Assembly: GCA_002404095.1 (NCBI GenBank)
Contig: DHJA01000235.1
Coordinates: forward strand, 5,972-33,128
Direction: 5' to 3'
DNA from: Planctomycetaceae bacterium UBA4732
GTDB taxonomy: Bacteria; Planctomycetota; Planctomycetia; Gemmatales; Gemmataceae
Length of the DNA: 27,157 bases
Part shown: one piece after another, positions 8,846 to 18,061 of the stretch
How the letters are laid out: every line of letters starts with the position of its first letter
How positions within the stretch are numbered: the stretch's first letter is position 1
The notes under the pieces: model-generated
The model's input: only the letters and a program-made list of their open reading frames with translations
What the model was told of the DNA's origin: nothing
The model's database searches: none
Program-made: the position numbers and the translations under genes

Positions 8846-8905
8846 TTTCGCCGCTTGTCATTTCGCCGCTTGTCATTTCGCCGCTTGTCATTTCGCCGCT
8901 TGTCG
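8846..8905. repeat. Four 15-bp tandem repeats with a following hairpin
   Basis: The unit TTTCGCCGCTTGTCA occurs four times in a row; only the last base of the last unit differs. The last unit's CCGCTTGTC (8896-8904) is complementary to GACAAGCGG (8918-8926), so the array ends in a possible stem-loop. An alternative small stem, TGTCG-TTTCA-CGACA, lies inside it. The array sits in the 134-bp gap between the DUF5989 and SGNH genes, the only long gap in the cassette. Confidence 0.85.
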
Positions 8906-8968
8906 TTTCACGACAAAGACAAGCGGAAATGGACTTCATCCCCACATGGGGGCAAGGAGAGCCTCGTG

Positions 8969-10255
8969 ATGCGGCGGACTGGCTTGCCGGCGTTCCTGGC
9001 GATTACCGTTCCTTTCTACCTTGCGCTGCTCTGGTTCACGAGCTGCCTGTCGCGCCGTTCCGGAGTGCTCGTGTTCGCGATCGGCGTGGCCGGCCTGCTC
9101 GCCTCCCTGCTGGCCCTGCGTTGGCAGCGCCGGAGCCCCCTATTCGGGCTGTACCTGCTGGTCGTGCTCGCAGCCGTTTCGGGCCTGGGTCTGGAGGCCG
9201 TCCTTCGCCTCTGCCCGGCCGTGCTCACGGGCGAAGTGGCCAACGCGGCGTACGGCGGTTACCACGACCTGTGCGGCGGCATCTACAACCGCGACGCGCA
9301 CATGGCGCTGGCCCTGCGCCCGAACTGCCGGCGGGAAATCTACTGGAACGGCCATTGGTGGCGCCACGAGACCAACGCCGGCGGCTATCGCGGGCCTGCG
9401 GTGGACCAGGCCGACGCCGTTTTCCTCGGCGACAGTATGATCTACGGCCACGGCGTGGAAAACGAGGACACGGTGGCCAGCCGCTTCGCCGTCCGCACCG
9501 GGTTGCCGGTCGCCAACCTCGGCCAGCAGGGAACCTGCCCTATCCAGTACTGGCTGCGCTTGCGCGAGACCGGCCTGGGGCTGCGGCCGCGGCTGGTGTT
9601 CGTGTGCTGCCACTTCAACGACATCGACGAGGCCGCCTACTTCTATGATGCCGCGGAACTTCGCAGGTTCGTGGGCCGGCCGGTCGAGCAGGACGAGCCT
9701 CCCCTCGCCAATTCAACTTTCCAGCCCCGGCGGTGGTGGAGCCCCGAGCAGTTCTGGAACGAACACCTGGCCCTGCCGCTGCGCATCGCGGGGGCGGGAA
9801 GCGGCCTGATCCATGCCGCGAAGGCCCCTGAACCCGCGGTGCGGCCAGGCCGTCCGATGTCCCGCTTCGTGCCCGACGAGCAGTATGTGGAATCGCCGTT
9901 CGCCCCATGGGCAGAAGGCGAGCCGGAAAGCCGGCGGCTGGGCTGGCAGGCATACGTCCGTGCCCTGGAGAAAATTGACTGCTGCTGCCGCCGGCAAGGC
10001 GCGACGATGGTTCTCTTCGACCTCGGCTACCCGCGCGCCTATTCCCAGGCGACCGAGGCGGCGGCGCGCCGGATAGGAGTTCGCTACAGCCCAGCGGGTC
10101 GGCTCGTCTTGGACCGTGCCCGCGCCGGTGAAGATACGTACCTGGCGCACGACGGCCACTGGTCGGCCCACGGCTGCGACCTCGTTGCCGCGGAACTGGT
10201 GAAGGAAATGAACGCGGCTCCGCCGGAGGCCAGAAGCTTGCTGTCTGGAGAATAG
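8969..10255 (+). CDS. Membrane-anchored SGNH/GDSL hydrolase (SxtL position)
   Basis: The 428-residue protein begins with three hydrophobic helices (about 8-27, 32-50 and 59-78). The SGNH hydrolase domain follows: block I FLGDSMIYGHG with nucleophile Ser156, block II NLGQQGT, block III CHFNDID with Asn217, and block V DGHWSAHG near residue 405 giving Asp and His. Such enzymes are esterases, acyltransferases or deacylases, and many membrane-anchored ones modify envelope polysaccharide. The position after carbamoyltransferase, SxtJ and DUF5989 matches sxtL in saxitoxin clusters. AAGGAGA precedes the ATG at 8969; the longer upstream frame is antisense-like noise. The last ~11 codons (from PPEARSLLSGE) are encoded by a WD40-gene fragment in the opposite sense, so the natural C-terminus has been replaced; the catalytic block is intact. 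Confidence 0.85.
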   Translation: MRRTGLPAFLAITVPFYLALLWFTSCLSRRSGVLVFAIGVAGLLASLLALRWQRRSPLFGLYLLVVLAAVSGLGLEAVLRLCPAVLTGEVANAAYGGYHDLCGGIYNRDAHMALALRPNCRREIYWNGHWWRHETNAGGYRGPAVDQADAVFLGDSMIYGHGVENEDTVASRFAVRTGLPVANLGQQGTCPIQYWLRLRETGLGLRPRLVFVCCHFNDIDEAAYFYDAAELRRFVGRPVEQDEPPLANSTFQPRRWWSPEQFWNEHLALPLRIAGAGSGLIHAAKAPEPAVRPGRPMSRFVPDEQYVESPFAPWAEGEPESRRLGWQAYVRALEKIDCCCRRQGATMVLFDLGYPRAYSQATEAAARRIGVRYSPAGRLVLDRARAGEDTYLAHDGHWSAHGCDLVAAELVKEMNAAPPEARSLLSGE

Positions 10256-10335
10256 GCGATGCTATAGACTTGGCTGCCATGCCGTCACGATCACTCTACC
10301 CATCGTCGCGGTCTCCATACGGCCTCCGGTCAGGC
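10222..10335 (-). pseudogene. Fossil joining a WD40 gene fragment to a retropepsin 5' end
   Basis: Bases 10222-10285 align without gaps to 5325-5388 of the WD40 gene (55 of 64 identical by eye). Read on the minus strand they still spell HGSQ-, then YSIAYSP-like blade sequence. Bases 10281-10335 align to 6031-6085, the ribosome site and first 13 codons of the protease gene (METATMGRVIVTA), differing at four or five bases, all transitions. The two parts share GCCGT at the junction, as if about 640 bases between them had been deleted at a microhomology. Weaker similarity runs on to about 10380. It overlaps the end of the SGNH gene. Confidence 0.8.
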
Positions 10336-10526
10336 GTCGGTGAAGGGGCATCGCCATTGTACCAGCCGTTGGGAATTCCCTGTGCGGTTCCTCATAAATA
10401 ACTTGACGCGCGGCCTGGCGTCTGCGCAAATGAAAGCGCGATCGAAAATGCAGTCCCCTGGGCTCGCGCGTGCGCGATGCGAATTTTGGAATCAGGCCAC
10501 AATGACGACAAAACGGAGGCGCCAAA

Positions 10527-10772
10527 ATGACTACTACGAGACATGAGAACGATGTTTTTGACCGAGAACTCCCTGTCTTGCTGTCGAACCCCGCGAATCA
10601 TGACAAGTACGCACTCATCCACGGCGACGCAGTCGATAGCGTATGGCCTACGCTGGACGAAGCTTTGCAGCAGGGATACGACCGCTTTGAATTGGAGCCG
10701 TTCTTAATACGCCACATCGTCGAACACGAGGAGTCGCGGTACTTCCCTCACGGCGTAAGCTCATGTCAATAA
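10527..10772 (+). CDS. Small conserved-type protein preceding a retropepsin
   Basis: This 81-residue cytoplasmic protein has no transmembrane segment. The segment FDRELPVLLSNPANHDKYAL, then IHGDAVDSVWPTLDEALQQG and YDRFELEPFLIRHI, resembles short DUF5678-like proteins encoded directly before retropepsin-like proteases; this recognition is from memory and moderate. GGAGG lies about six bases before the ATG. Its stop overlaps the start of the downstream protease by ten bases, so the two are coupled. A role as partner or substrate of the protease is only suggested by this coupling. Confidence 0.65.
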   Translation: MTTTRHENDVFDRELPVLLSNPANHDKYALIHGDAVDSVWPTLDEALQQGYDRFELEPFLIRHIVEHEESRYFPHGVSSCQ

Positions 10773-11152
10773 TCACTGGTTCAGTAGACCATCTGGGCGC
10801 CGCGGTTGACGTATTGGTAGGAGTCAGCCGCGCTAGAGAGGAAAAGTTGCGGAAAGTTGGCCACTCGGTCCCTCCGGCAATACCCCTGCGGCTTGTGATC
10901 GATACGGGCAGCTTCTCCACCGCGCTATCCTCCGCCATTTTCCCCAAGCTGGGGATCGGGCGAATCTACCGGACTCCCGTTCACACGACCCTTACGACAC
11001 AGGATAATCCGCATTTGGCAGACGTGTTCGACGTGAGCATCACGCTGGTTTCAGGGATGGATCAAATGGTTATATCTAGCGTGCCAATTCTCTCCTCTCC
11101 GTCTTGCAGCCTGGACGCTCCAACCAACGGCATCCTCGGACGGACATATTGA
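10763..11152 (+). CDS. Retropepsin-like aspartic protease, frameshifted near its C-terminus
   Basis: The 129-residue open frame holds the aspartic protease half-site LVIDTGSFSTAL (DTGS at residues 47-50), preceded by a ~40-residue basic N-terminus. It stops at NGILGRTY, in the middle of the second conserved segment (usually G-I/L-hydrophobic-G-x-D-hydrophobic-L). One frame over, the expected continuation TDILNLCVFTYSG runs to a stop at 11214, so a single base seems to be missing near 11137-11140. Either the gene is a recent pseudogene, the sequence has an error, or the protein is made by frameshifting. It is coupled to the small ORF upstream. It is only distantly like the protease at 5634-6068. 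Confidence 0.65.
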   Translation: MSIITGSVDHLGAAVDVLVGVSRAREEKLRKVGHSVPPAIPLRLVIDTGSFSTALSSAIFPKLGIGRIYRTPVHTTLTTQDNPHLADVFDVSITLVSGMDQMVISSVPILSSPSCSLDAPTNGILGRTY

Positions 11153-11214
11153 ATCTGTGCGTGTTCACCTACAGCGGACCCCATCAGTCGTTTCAGCTCG
11201 CGTTTAACGCCTGA
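11140..11214 (+). pseudogene. Out-of-frame C-terminal tail of the retropepsin
   Basis: Reading from 11140 gives TDILNLCVFTYSG, then PHQSFQLAFNA and a TGA at 11212-11214. This is the usual end of the family: an Asp-hydrophobic-Leu segment followed by a beta strand and a short tail. It has no start of its own. Confidence 0.6.
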
Positions 11215-11502
11215 ATCACCCTGATAGACTGGACGGGCGCGTGCCAAAAATGGCCGCCCTCTTCCGTCTCATCTGCCACATTGGCACCGCCGCCCCTTCA
11301 AGTCTGTTGTCGTCATTGCACGGAAGTTGCCTCTTTCAAATAAGTTACATCACATTACCCGCACGGCACATCGCTTGCTACCGTGCCAGTGCAACCTCTG
11401 GCAAGAGAATCCCTCTCACGGGCTGCGCGCAGCGCTCCGGCCAAACGACCGCGACGACTGGCGCCGAATGACCGGATTGACACATTGAAAGGAGATGCGT
11501 GA
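11215..11502. promoter_or_regulatory. Leader region of the chaperone cluster
   Basis: This 288-bp stretch has no gene. It should hold the groEL1 promoter, but no CIRCE element (TTAGCACTC-N9-GAGTGCTAA) is present. An imperfect inverted repeat, GCACGGCAC (11361-11369) against GTGCCAGTGC (11383-11392), could be an operator or a leader hairpin. A strong ribosome site, AAAGGAGA (11488-11495), sits before the groEL1 ATG. No convincing -35/-10 pair was identified. Confidence 0.35.
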
Positions 11503-13212
<1,710 letters not shown>

Positions 13213-13246
13213 TCAATGGAACCTTCGAGATAAGGGACTCGCAATC

Positions 13247-13564
13247 ATGGCGAAGGAAAAAGACAGCAGCAATCTGAAGATTCGTCCGCTGGACGACCGG
13301 GTGGTAGTAGAGCCGCTGGACGCCGAAGAGAAAACGGCCGGCGGCATCCTGCTACCGGACGCCGCGCAGCAGAAGCCGCAACGCGGCAAGGTGCTGGCGG
13401 TCGGGCCGGGCAAGCTTAGCGACAAGGGCGAACGGCACGCCGTGGCAGTGGCCAAGGGCGACGAAGTCATCTACGGCCGCTACAGCGGCAACGACGTAAA
13501 AGTGGACGGCCGCGATGTGAAAATCATGCGCGAGAGCGACATCCTCGCTAAAGTGGTGAAATAA
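13247..13564 (+). CDS. groS: GroES co-chaperonin
   Basis: This 105-residue Hsp10 protein caps GroEL rings. It has KIRPLDDRVVVEPLDAEEKT, then the mobile loop with the GroEL-binding AGGILLPDAAQQKPQRG (about 31-47), and ends with the beta-hairpin region and IMRESDILAKVV. It is the only groES in the window and lies between the two groEL genes, so it may serve both. The N-terminus is about ten residues longer than in E. coli. It sits 34 bases after groEL1 and 120 bases before groEL2; an F2 palindrome fills the second gap. Confidence 0.95.
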   Translation: MAKEKDSSNLKIRPLDDRVVVEPLDAEEKTAGGILLPDAAQQKPQRGKVLAVGPGKLSDKGERHAVAVAKGDEVIYGRYSGNDVKVDGRDVKIMRESDILAKVVK

Positions 13565-13575
13565 CGTCAGTTCCC

Positions 13576-13655
13576 GGCGAGCCGGGAGCGTAAGCGACCG
13601 GAGTTTCAGTCAATCGCTGACACCTTACTCCGGTCGCTTACGCTCCCGGCTCGCC
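13576..13655. repeat. F2 palindrome, intact copy
   Basis: Two perfectly complementary 28-base arms (13576-13603 and 13628-13655) begin with GGCGAGCCGGGAGCG and enclose a 24-base loop. It lies between groES and groEL2. A second copy at 22206-22411 has been split by another element. A hairpin this strong could attenuate transcription or protect the groES mRNA end; there is no T-run, so it is not a standard terminator. Confidence 0.9.
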
Positions 13656-13684
13656 GAATCGATGAAAAACGGAGATCATTCAAT

Positions 13685-15313
13685 ATGGCAAAGCAACTGC
13701 TCTATACCGACGAAGCGCGTAAGAAGCTGTTGGCCGGCGCCGACAAGCTGGCTCACGCCGTCGGCGTCACCCTCGGGCCGACCGGCCGCAACGTCATCCT
13801 CGACAAGTCCTTCGGCGGGCCGACCGTGACCAAGGACGGCGTGACCGTCAGCAAGGAAATCGAACTGGCCGACCCGTTCGAGAACATGGGCGCCAAGCTC
13901 GTCAACGCCGTGGCCCAGAAGACCAGCGACGTGGCCGGCGACGGCACCACGACCGCCACCATCCTGGCCCTGTCGATCTACCAGGAAGGGCTGCGCAACA
14001 TCACGGCCGGCGCCAACCCGATGGCCATCAAGCGCGGCATCGAGAAAGCTGTCACGGCCGTCGTTGATGCGCTGAGCAAGATGTCCAAGAATCCTAAGAA
14101 GATGTCGCGTGAAGACGTGGAATACGTCGCCAGCATTAGCGCCAACAACGACCCGAAAATTGGCAAATTGATGGCCGACGCCTTCGAGCGCGTCGGTCAG
14201 GAAGGCGTCATCACCGTCGAAGAGGGCAAAACCTCCGAGACGACGCTGGAGTTTGTCGAGGGTATGCAGTTCGACAAGGGCTACATCTCGCCGTACTTCA
14301 TCACGACGCAAGACATGACCTGCGAGCTGGAAGACGCCTACATCCTCATCTACGAGAAGAAACTGTCGAGCGTCCGCGACATGCTGCCGCTCCTGGAGAA
14401 GGTGGCGCAGACGGCCAAGCCGTTGCTTATCCTCGCCGAGGACGTGGAAAGCGAAGCGTTGGCGGCCCTCGTGGTCAACAAGCTGCGCGGCGTCCTTCAG
14501 GTGTGCGCGGTCAAGGCGCCCGGCTTTGGCGACCGTCGCAAGGCCATGCTCGGCGACATCGCCGTGCTGACCGGCGGCGAGTTCATCAGCGAAGACCTCG
14601 GCCTCAAGCTCGAAAACGTCCAGCTCGAACAACTCGGCCAGGCCAAGACGGTCAAGGTCGAGAAGGAAAGCTGCACGATCATCAGCGGCGGCGGCAAGAA
14701 GGAAGCGATCAAGAAGCGCGTCGATCAGATTCGCAGCCAGCGCGACCAGACCGAGAGCGAGTACGACAAGGAAAAGTTCAGCGAACGGCTGGCGAAGCTG
14801 GTGGGCGGCGTGGCCATTGTGCGCGTCGGCGCCGCGACGGAAGCGGAGATGAAGCAGACCAAGGGCCGCGTTGAAGACGCCCTGCACGCCACTCGCGCGG
14901 CGGTGGCCGACGGCATCGTGCCCGGCGGCGGCGTGGCGCTGCTGCGTTGCATTCCGGCCGCGAAGGACGTGGCCAAGACGCTCGAAGGCGACGAGAAGCT
15001 CGGCGCCGAGATCGTGACGCGCTCGCTGGAGAAGCCGATTCGGACCATCGCCGAGAACTCCGGCGTGGACGGGGCGGTGGTGGCCGACGAAGTGCGCATG
15101 CGCAGCGAAAAGTCCGTGAACATTGGGTATAATGCTAACACGGGCGAGTACGTGGATATGTTCAAGGCCGGCATCGTGGACCCGACGCGGGTGACGAAGT
15201 CGGCTCTGACGAACGCCGCCAGCATCGCCGGCCTCATGCTCACGACCGAGGTGATGATCACCAAGATCGATGAGGAGGAGCCGGCCAACAAGGTGCATGG
15301 GGCGATTCGGTAA
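13685..15313 (+). CDS. GroEL chaperonin, copy 2 (no GGM tail)
   Basis: A second full-length Hsp60 subunit, 542 residues. ATP-site residues ([11 protein letters not shown], Asp86), [13 protein letters not shown] and [15 protein letters not shown] are intact. It ends in [18 protein letters not shown] and lacks the Gly-Gly-Met tail of copy 1, so the ring cavity and clients probably differ. A GGAG ribosome site precedes the ATG by about a dozen bases. Several planctomycetes carry multiple groEL genes; copies without the tail are often thought to be specialised. It is not a recent duplicate of copy 1: the two differ throughout, including extra residues near 115 ([15 protein letters not shown]). 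Confidence 0.93.
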   Translation: MAKQLLYTDEARKKLLAGADKLAHAVGVTLGPTGRNVILDKSFGGPTVTKDGVTVSKEIELADPFENMGAKLVNAVAQKTSDVAGDGTTTATILALSIYQEGLRNITAGANPMAIKRGIEKAVTAVVDALSKMSKNPKKMSREDVEYVASISANNDPKIGKLMADAFERVGQEGVITVEEGKTSETTLEFVEGMQFDKGYISPYFITTQDMTCELEDAYILIYEKKLSSVRDMLPLLEKVAQTAKPLLILAEDVESEALAALVVNKLRGVLQVCAVKAPGFGDRRKAMLGDIAVLTGGEFISEDLGLKLENVQLEQLGQAKTVKVEKESCTIISGGGKKEAIKKRVDQIRSQRDQTESEYDKEKFSERLAKLVGGVAIVRVGAATEAEMKQTKGRVEDALHATRAAVADGIVPGGGVALLRCIPAAKDVAKTLEGDEKLGAEIVTRSLEKPIRTIAENSGVDGAVVADEVRMRSEKSVNIGYNANTGEYVDMFKAGIVDPTRVTKSALTNAASIAGLMLTTEVMITKIDEEEPANKVHGAIR

Positions 15314-15322
15314 GCGAAGAGT

Positions 15323-15383
15323 TTGTCCTATAAGTCCCATACGTCCTATAAGTCCTATAGGACGTATGGGACTTATAGGACAA
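15323..15383. repeat. F1 palindrome copy A
   Basis: Two perfectly complementary 28-base arms (15323-15350, 15356-15383) flank the five-base loop AGTCC. The arms are made of 9-bp units GTCC-Y-ATA-M read in tandem (GTCCTATAA, GTCCCATAC, GTCCTATAA). It lies between groEL2 and dnaJ and ends 23 bases before the dnaJ start. Related copies are at 19939-19995 and 23851-23905. Confidence 0.9.
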
Positions 15384-15406
15384 GCTGAAACTGCGAGCGA
15401 AGCGAC

Positions 15407-16594
15407 ATGGCCGGCAAACGCGATTACTACGAAGTTTTAGAGGTCACGCGCGAGGCCGATGACGACACGATTAAGAAGTCCTATCGCCGGCTAGCCCTCC
15501 AACACCATCCCGACCGTAATCACGGAAATAAAGAAGTCGAAGTCCAGTTCCGCGAATGCGCCGAGGCGTTCGAGGTGCTGCGCGATCCCGAAAAACGGGC
15601 GCGCTACGACCGTTATGGCCACGCCGGCCTTGAAGGCATGAATATGCCGAATTTCGGCGACGCCGATTCGGTAATGGATGTCTTCGGCGATCTGCTTGGG
15701 GGTTTGTTCGGCGCCGGGGGCGGACGCCGCGGCGGTAGGGCGGCGGGCGGACGCGATCTGCAAGTAGCCGTCGAGCTGGACCTGATCGAAGCGGCCAAGG
15801 GCGTCACCAAGACGATTCATTTACGCCGCGAGGAAGGCTGCGGCGACTGCGCTGGCAGCGGCGCCAAACCGGGGACGAAGCCATCGCCTTGCCGTCGTTG
15901 CGGCGGTCGCGGCGCCGTCCTCATGGGACAAGGTTTCTTCCGCATTCAGCAAACTTGTCCCGGTTGCGGCGGTCGCGGCGCGGTCATCACCGATCCCTGC
16001 CCGAAGTGCCACGGCGCCGGCCGCATCGAAGTCACGCAAGACGTGCCGGTCAACATTCCGGCCGGCATCGACAATGGCATGACGATTCGCCACGACGGCT
16101 ACGGCGATCTCGGCAGCCGGGGCGGCCCGCCGGGCGATCTCTACGTTGTGGTGAAGGTACGCAAACATCCGTTGTTCGGCCGCGACGGTTTGGACTTGCA
16201 TTGCGACGTACCGATCACGTTCAGCCAAGCGGCGCTAGGCGGACCCATTGAGGCGCCCACGCTGGACGGCACGTTTGTCACGCATACGTTGAAGCGCGGC
16301 GTCCAAACGGCGTCGGAGGTTCGCATTCACGCCTTGGGAATGCCGAATGTGGGACGCGACGGCCGCAATGATGGTCGTAAAGGCGACCTCGTGCTGCACC
16401 TGAACGTCGTGACGCCGCGCAAGCTCACCAAACGGCAGGAAGAGTTGTTGCGCGAGCTGGGCGAGATCGACGGCGTTCATGTCTCGGCGGAACATAAGAG
16501 CTTTTTGGATAAGGTTAAGGCGTTCTTTGTGCCCGCGGAGGAGAGTTCAGGCGAGCGGCGGGGTTCATCCCCACCGTCCGGCCCGCCGGGATAA
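15407..16594 (+). CDS. dnaJ: DnaJ (Hsp40) co-chaperone
   Basis: This 395-residue protein has full type-I DnaJ architecture. The J domain (1-75) has HPD at 34-36, which stimulates the Hsp70 ATPase. A Gly/Phe-rich linker follows (to ~115). A zinc-finger region holds four CxxCxGxG motifs: [24 protein letters not shown] and CPKCHGAG (145-205). The substrate-binding C-terminal domains come last. It delivers unfolded clients to DnaK, whose gene is not in the window; grpE is next downstream. The ribosome site is weak. The last ~16 codons ([16 protein letters not shown]) and the stop are encoded by an F3 repeat that begins at 16548, so the natural tail has been replaced. Confidence 0.93.
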   Translation: MAGKRDYYEVLEVTREADDDTIKKSYRRLALQHHPDRNHGNKEVEVQFRECAEAFEVLRDPEKRARYDRYGHAGLEGMNMPNFGDADSVMDVFGDLLGGLFGAGGGRRGGRAAGGRDLQVAVELDLIEAAKGVTKTIHLRREEGCGDCAGSGAKPGTKPSPCRRCGGRGAVLMGQGFFRIQQTCPGCGGRGAVITDPCPKCHGAGRIEVTQDVPVNIPAGIDNGMTIRHDGYGDLGSRGGPPGDLYVVVKVRKHPLFGRDGLDLHCDVPITFSQAALGGPIEAPTLDGTFVTHTLKRGVQTASEVRIHALGMPNVGRDGRNDGRKGDLVLHLNVVTPRKLTKRQEELLRELGEIDGVHVSAEHKSFLDKVKAFFVPAEESSGERRGSSPPSGPPG

Positions 16595-16842
16595 ACCGTG
16601 AAGTATCTACACAGCCCTCCGGGTTTCCTCTACGGACGAGGGTGCCATGCTTTCGCGGCCTCTCTTCCGCACCGTGCTCCCGCTAAAGCCGCCGCGAAAG
16701 CATGAGACCCACGCGAGGACTCATGCTTTCGCGGGGTTGGGACCGGACGAGGTTTCAGGACCGGCCCGCGAAAGCATGGCACCCTCGACCCAAGAGTATG
16801 TTTGTGTGGGTACTTCACGGATAAACCCCACGGCTCGCCTGG
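16548..16842. repeat. F3 nested composite palindrome, copy 1
   Basis: Outer arms CAGGCGAGC...GGGGTTCATCC (from 16548) and GGATAAACCCC...GCTCGCCTG (to 16841) pair with few mismatches. Inside the right outer arm lies a 221-bp inner part (16598-16818) flanked by the 9-bp direct repeat GGATAAACC (16589-16597, 16819-16827). The inner part has arms starting GTGAAGTA and four copies of CATGCTTTCGCGG in alternating orientation (16646-16658 +, 16692-16704 -, 16722-16734 +, 16766-16778 -), giving two hairpins on a common stem. It covers the end of dnaJ and fills most of the gap to grpE. Confidence 0.88.
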
Positions 16843-16873
16843 GCATTGCTGAAGATTGGAGCGGAGAAACGAT

Positions 16874-17407
16874 ATGGCCGAGATGAAAAATCAAAAGCCG
16901 GCCCCGGAAGAAGCCGCCGTAAATAGCGACGTGGCGCAACTCCAAGCAAAGTTGGCGGAAGCCGAGCAAACGCGCGATCAAAACCTCGACCTCGCCAAAC
17001 GCACCCAGGCCGAGTTTGAGAACTACCAGAAGCGCGCACAGCGGGACAGCACCCAAGCCCTCCGATTCGCGCAGGCGCCGCTCGCTTTTGACATACTCGC
17101 GGCCCTCGACAATCTGGATCGCGCCGTCGCGGCGGCCCAACAAGCGGGCGAAACGGGTCCTCTGGTTCAGGGTGTGGCGATGGTTCAGTCTCAGTTGTTG
17201 GATATGTTCCGCCGTCACGGCGTCACGCGCCTCGACGCCCAGGGCGAGCCGTTCGATCCCAATTTTCATCAAGCGGTCATGCAGCAGCCGTCGAAGGAAC
17301 ATCCGGCGGGAACCGTTATGCAAGTGTTGGAACACGGCTACCGAATCCATGATCGCGTCCTTCGGCCGGCCCGGGTCATTGTCTCGGCGCCGCCGGCTTC
17401 AGCATAA
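16874..17407 (+). CDS. grpE: GrpE nucleotide exchange factor
   Basis: This 177-residue protein releases ADP from DnaK. A coiled-coil N-terminal half (about 20-60) ends in the diagnostic AEFENYQKRAQRD. The four-helix region (FDILAALDNLDRAV) and the C-terminal beta domain (FDPNFHQAVMQQ, then GYRIHDRVLRPARVIVS) are complete. The ATG at 16874 was preferred to the TTG at 16856 because GGAG lies seven bases before it. It follows dnaJ after the F3 repeat and precedes an FmdB-type gene by 16 bases. Confidence 0.93.
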   Translation: MAEMKNQKPAPEEAAVNSDVAQLQAKLAEAEQTRDQNLDLAKRTQAEFENYQKRAQRDSTQALRFAQAPLAFDILAALDNLDRAVAAAQQAGETGPLVQGVAMVQSQLLDMFRRHGVTRLDAQGEPFDPNFHQAVMQQPSKEHPAGTVMQVLEHGYRIHDRVLRPARVIVSAPPASA

Positions 17408-17423
17408 AGAAAGCGTTTTCACC

Positions 17424-17756
17424 ATGCCGACTTACGAATACGAATGCGACGCTTGCGGCCATGAGTTCGAGGAATTTCAGTCGATGTCCGACGAGCTATT
17501 GGTGAAGTGCCCCAAGTGCGGCAAGAAGAAGCTCCGCCGGCTCTTCGGCACCGGCGCCGCCGTGTTGTTCAAGGGATCGGGCTTCTACGAGACCGATTAC
17601 CGCAGCGATTCCTACAAGACCGCGGCCAAGGCCGACGAGGCGGCGTCGAAGCCGGCCGCTACGGACGGCAAAGCCGGCGCATCCGACGCGCCGGCGGCGC
17701 CTGCGGCCGACAAAAGCAAGAAGACCGAGACAAAAAGCCCCAAGTCGAAGGACTGA
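17424..17756 (+). CDS. FmdB-family zinc-ribbon protein
   Basis: This 110-residue protein opens with MPTYEYECDACGHEFE and has the four zinc ligands Cys8, Cys11, Cys29 and Cys32 of the FmdB/CxxC_CXXC regulatory family. FKGSGFYETDYRS then follows, a conserved motif of the group. The last ~45 residues are a low-complexity Ala/Lys/Pro tail. The family was named from a formamidase-operon regulator, but most members have no tested role. It lies between grpE and yacG, in the same orientation and close enough to share the transcript. The ribosome site is poor, so it may depend on coupling. Confidence 0.85.
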   Translation: MPTYEYECDACGHEFEEFQSMSDELLVKCPKCGKKKLRRLFGTGAAVLFKGSGFYETDYRSDSYKTAAKADEAASKPAATDGKAGASDAPAAPAADKSKKTETKSPKSKD

Positions 17757-17763
17757 GCGGCCG

Positions 17764-17955
17764 ATGATTAAAGCGTCCTGCCCGATCTGTGAAACAAAGC
17801 TGAGCGGTCGGACGACGGCGGACCTACCGTATCTGCCTTTTTGCAGCCGGCGCTGCAAAACAATCGACCTTGGCCGGTGGTTGGGTGAGGCGTATCACCT
17901 CCCCGCGGAGGACCAGGACGATCCTTCGGAGAATGAGACAACGGAAGTCCCCTAA
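17764..17955 (+). CDS. yacG: YacG, DNA gyrase inhibitor zinc-finger protein
   Basis: A 63-residue protein with the YacG zinc finger: Cys6-Pro-Ile-Cys9 and Cys27-xxx-Cys31, followed by the diagnostic KTIDLGRWLGEAY. E. coli YacG binds GyrB and inhibits gyrase. It starts seven bases after the FmdB-type stop. A strong intrinsic terminator follows its stop at 33 bases, making it the last gene of the chaperone run. Confidence 0.9.
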   Translation: MIKASCPICETKLSGRTTADLPYLPFCSRRCKTIDLGRWLGEAYHLPAEDQDDPSENETTEVP

Positions 17956-17987
17956 GCCGGCCGAACACTCGGCCGTTCCCATAGAGA

Positions 17988-18022
17988 AGAGGCGCGGCGA
18001 AGAGCCGCGCCTCTCTTTTTTT
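17988..18022 (+). terminator. Rho-independent terminator after yacG
   Basis: An 11-bp GC-rich perfect stem (AGAGGCGCGGC, 17988-17998; GCCGCGCCTCT, 18004-18014) with a five-base loop is followed by C and seven T residues (18016-18022). It is the one textbook intrinsic terminator in the window and closes the plus-strand chaperone cluster. Confidence 0.93.
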
Positions 18023-18061
18023 GTCCCCTTCTGAATAATCCGCTTAAAAGGCACTAACACA

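Noticed and set aside
6993..8945. A 650-codon open frame on the minus strand opposite the carbamoyltransferase cassette
   Set aside because: It is antisense to conserved domains in two or three genes, is Arg/Gln/Ala-rich with no recognisable fold, and has no ribosome site. High-GC codon bias explains it.
6324..10255. A saxitoxin biosynthesis cluster
   Set aside because: Only the carbamoylation module is present. No sxtA, sxtG, sxtB, oxygenases or transporters were found.
11215..11502. A CIRCE heat-shock operator
   Set aside because: No TTAGCACTC-N9-GAGTGCTAA or close variant was found; only an unrelated imperfect GCACGGCAC repeat.
15323..15383. F1 copy A as the terminator of the chaperonin genes
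   Set aside because: There is no T-run on either side, and copy C of the same family sits between two divergent starts, which a terminator role would not explain.
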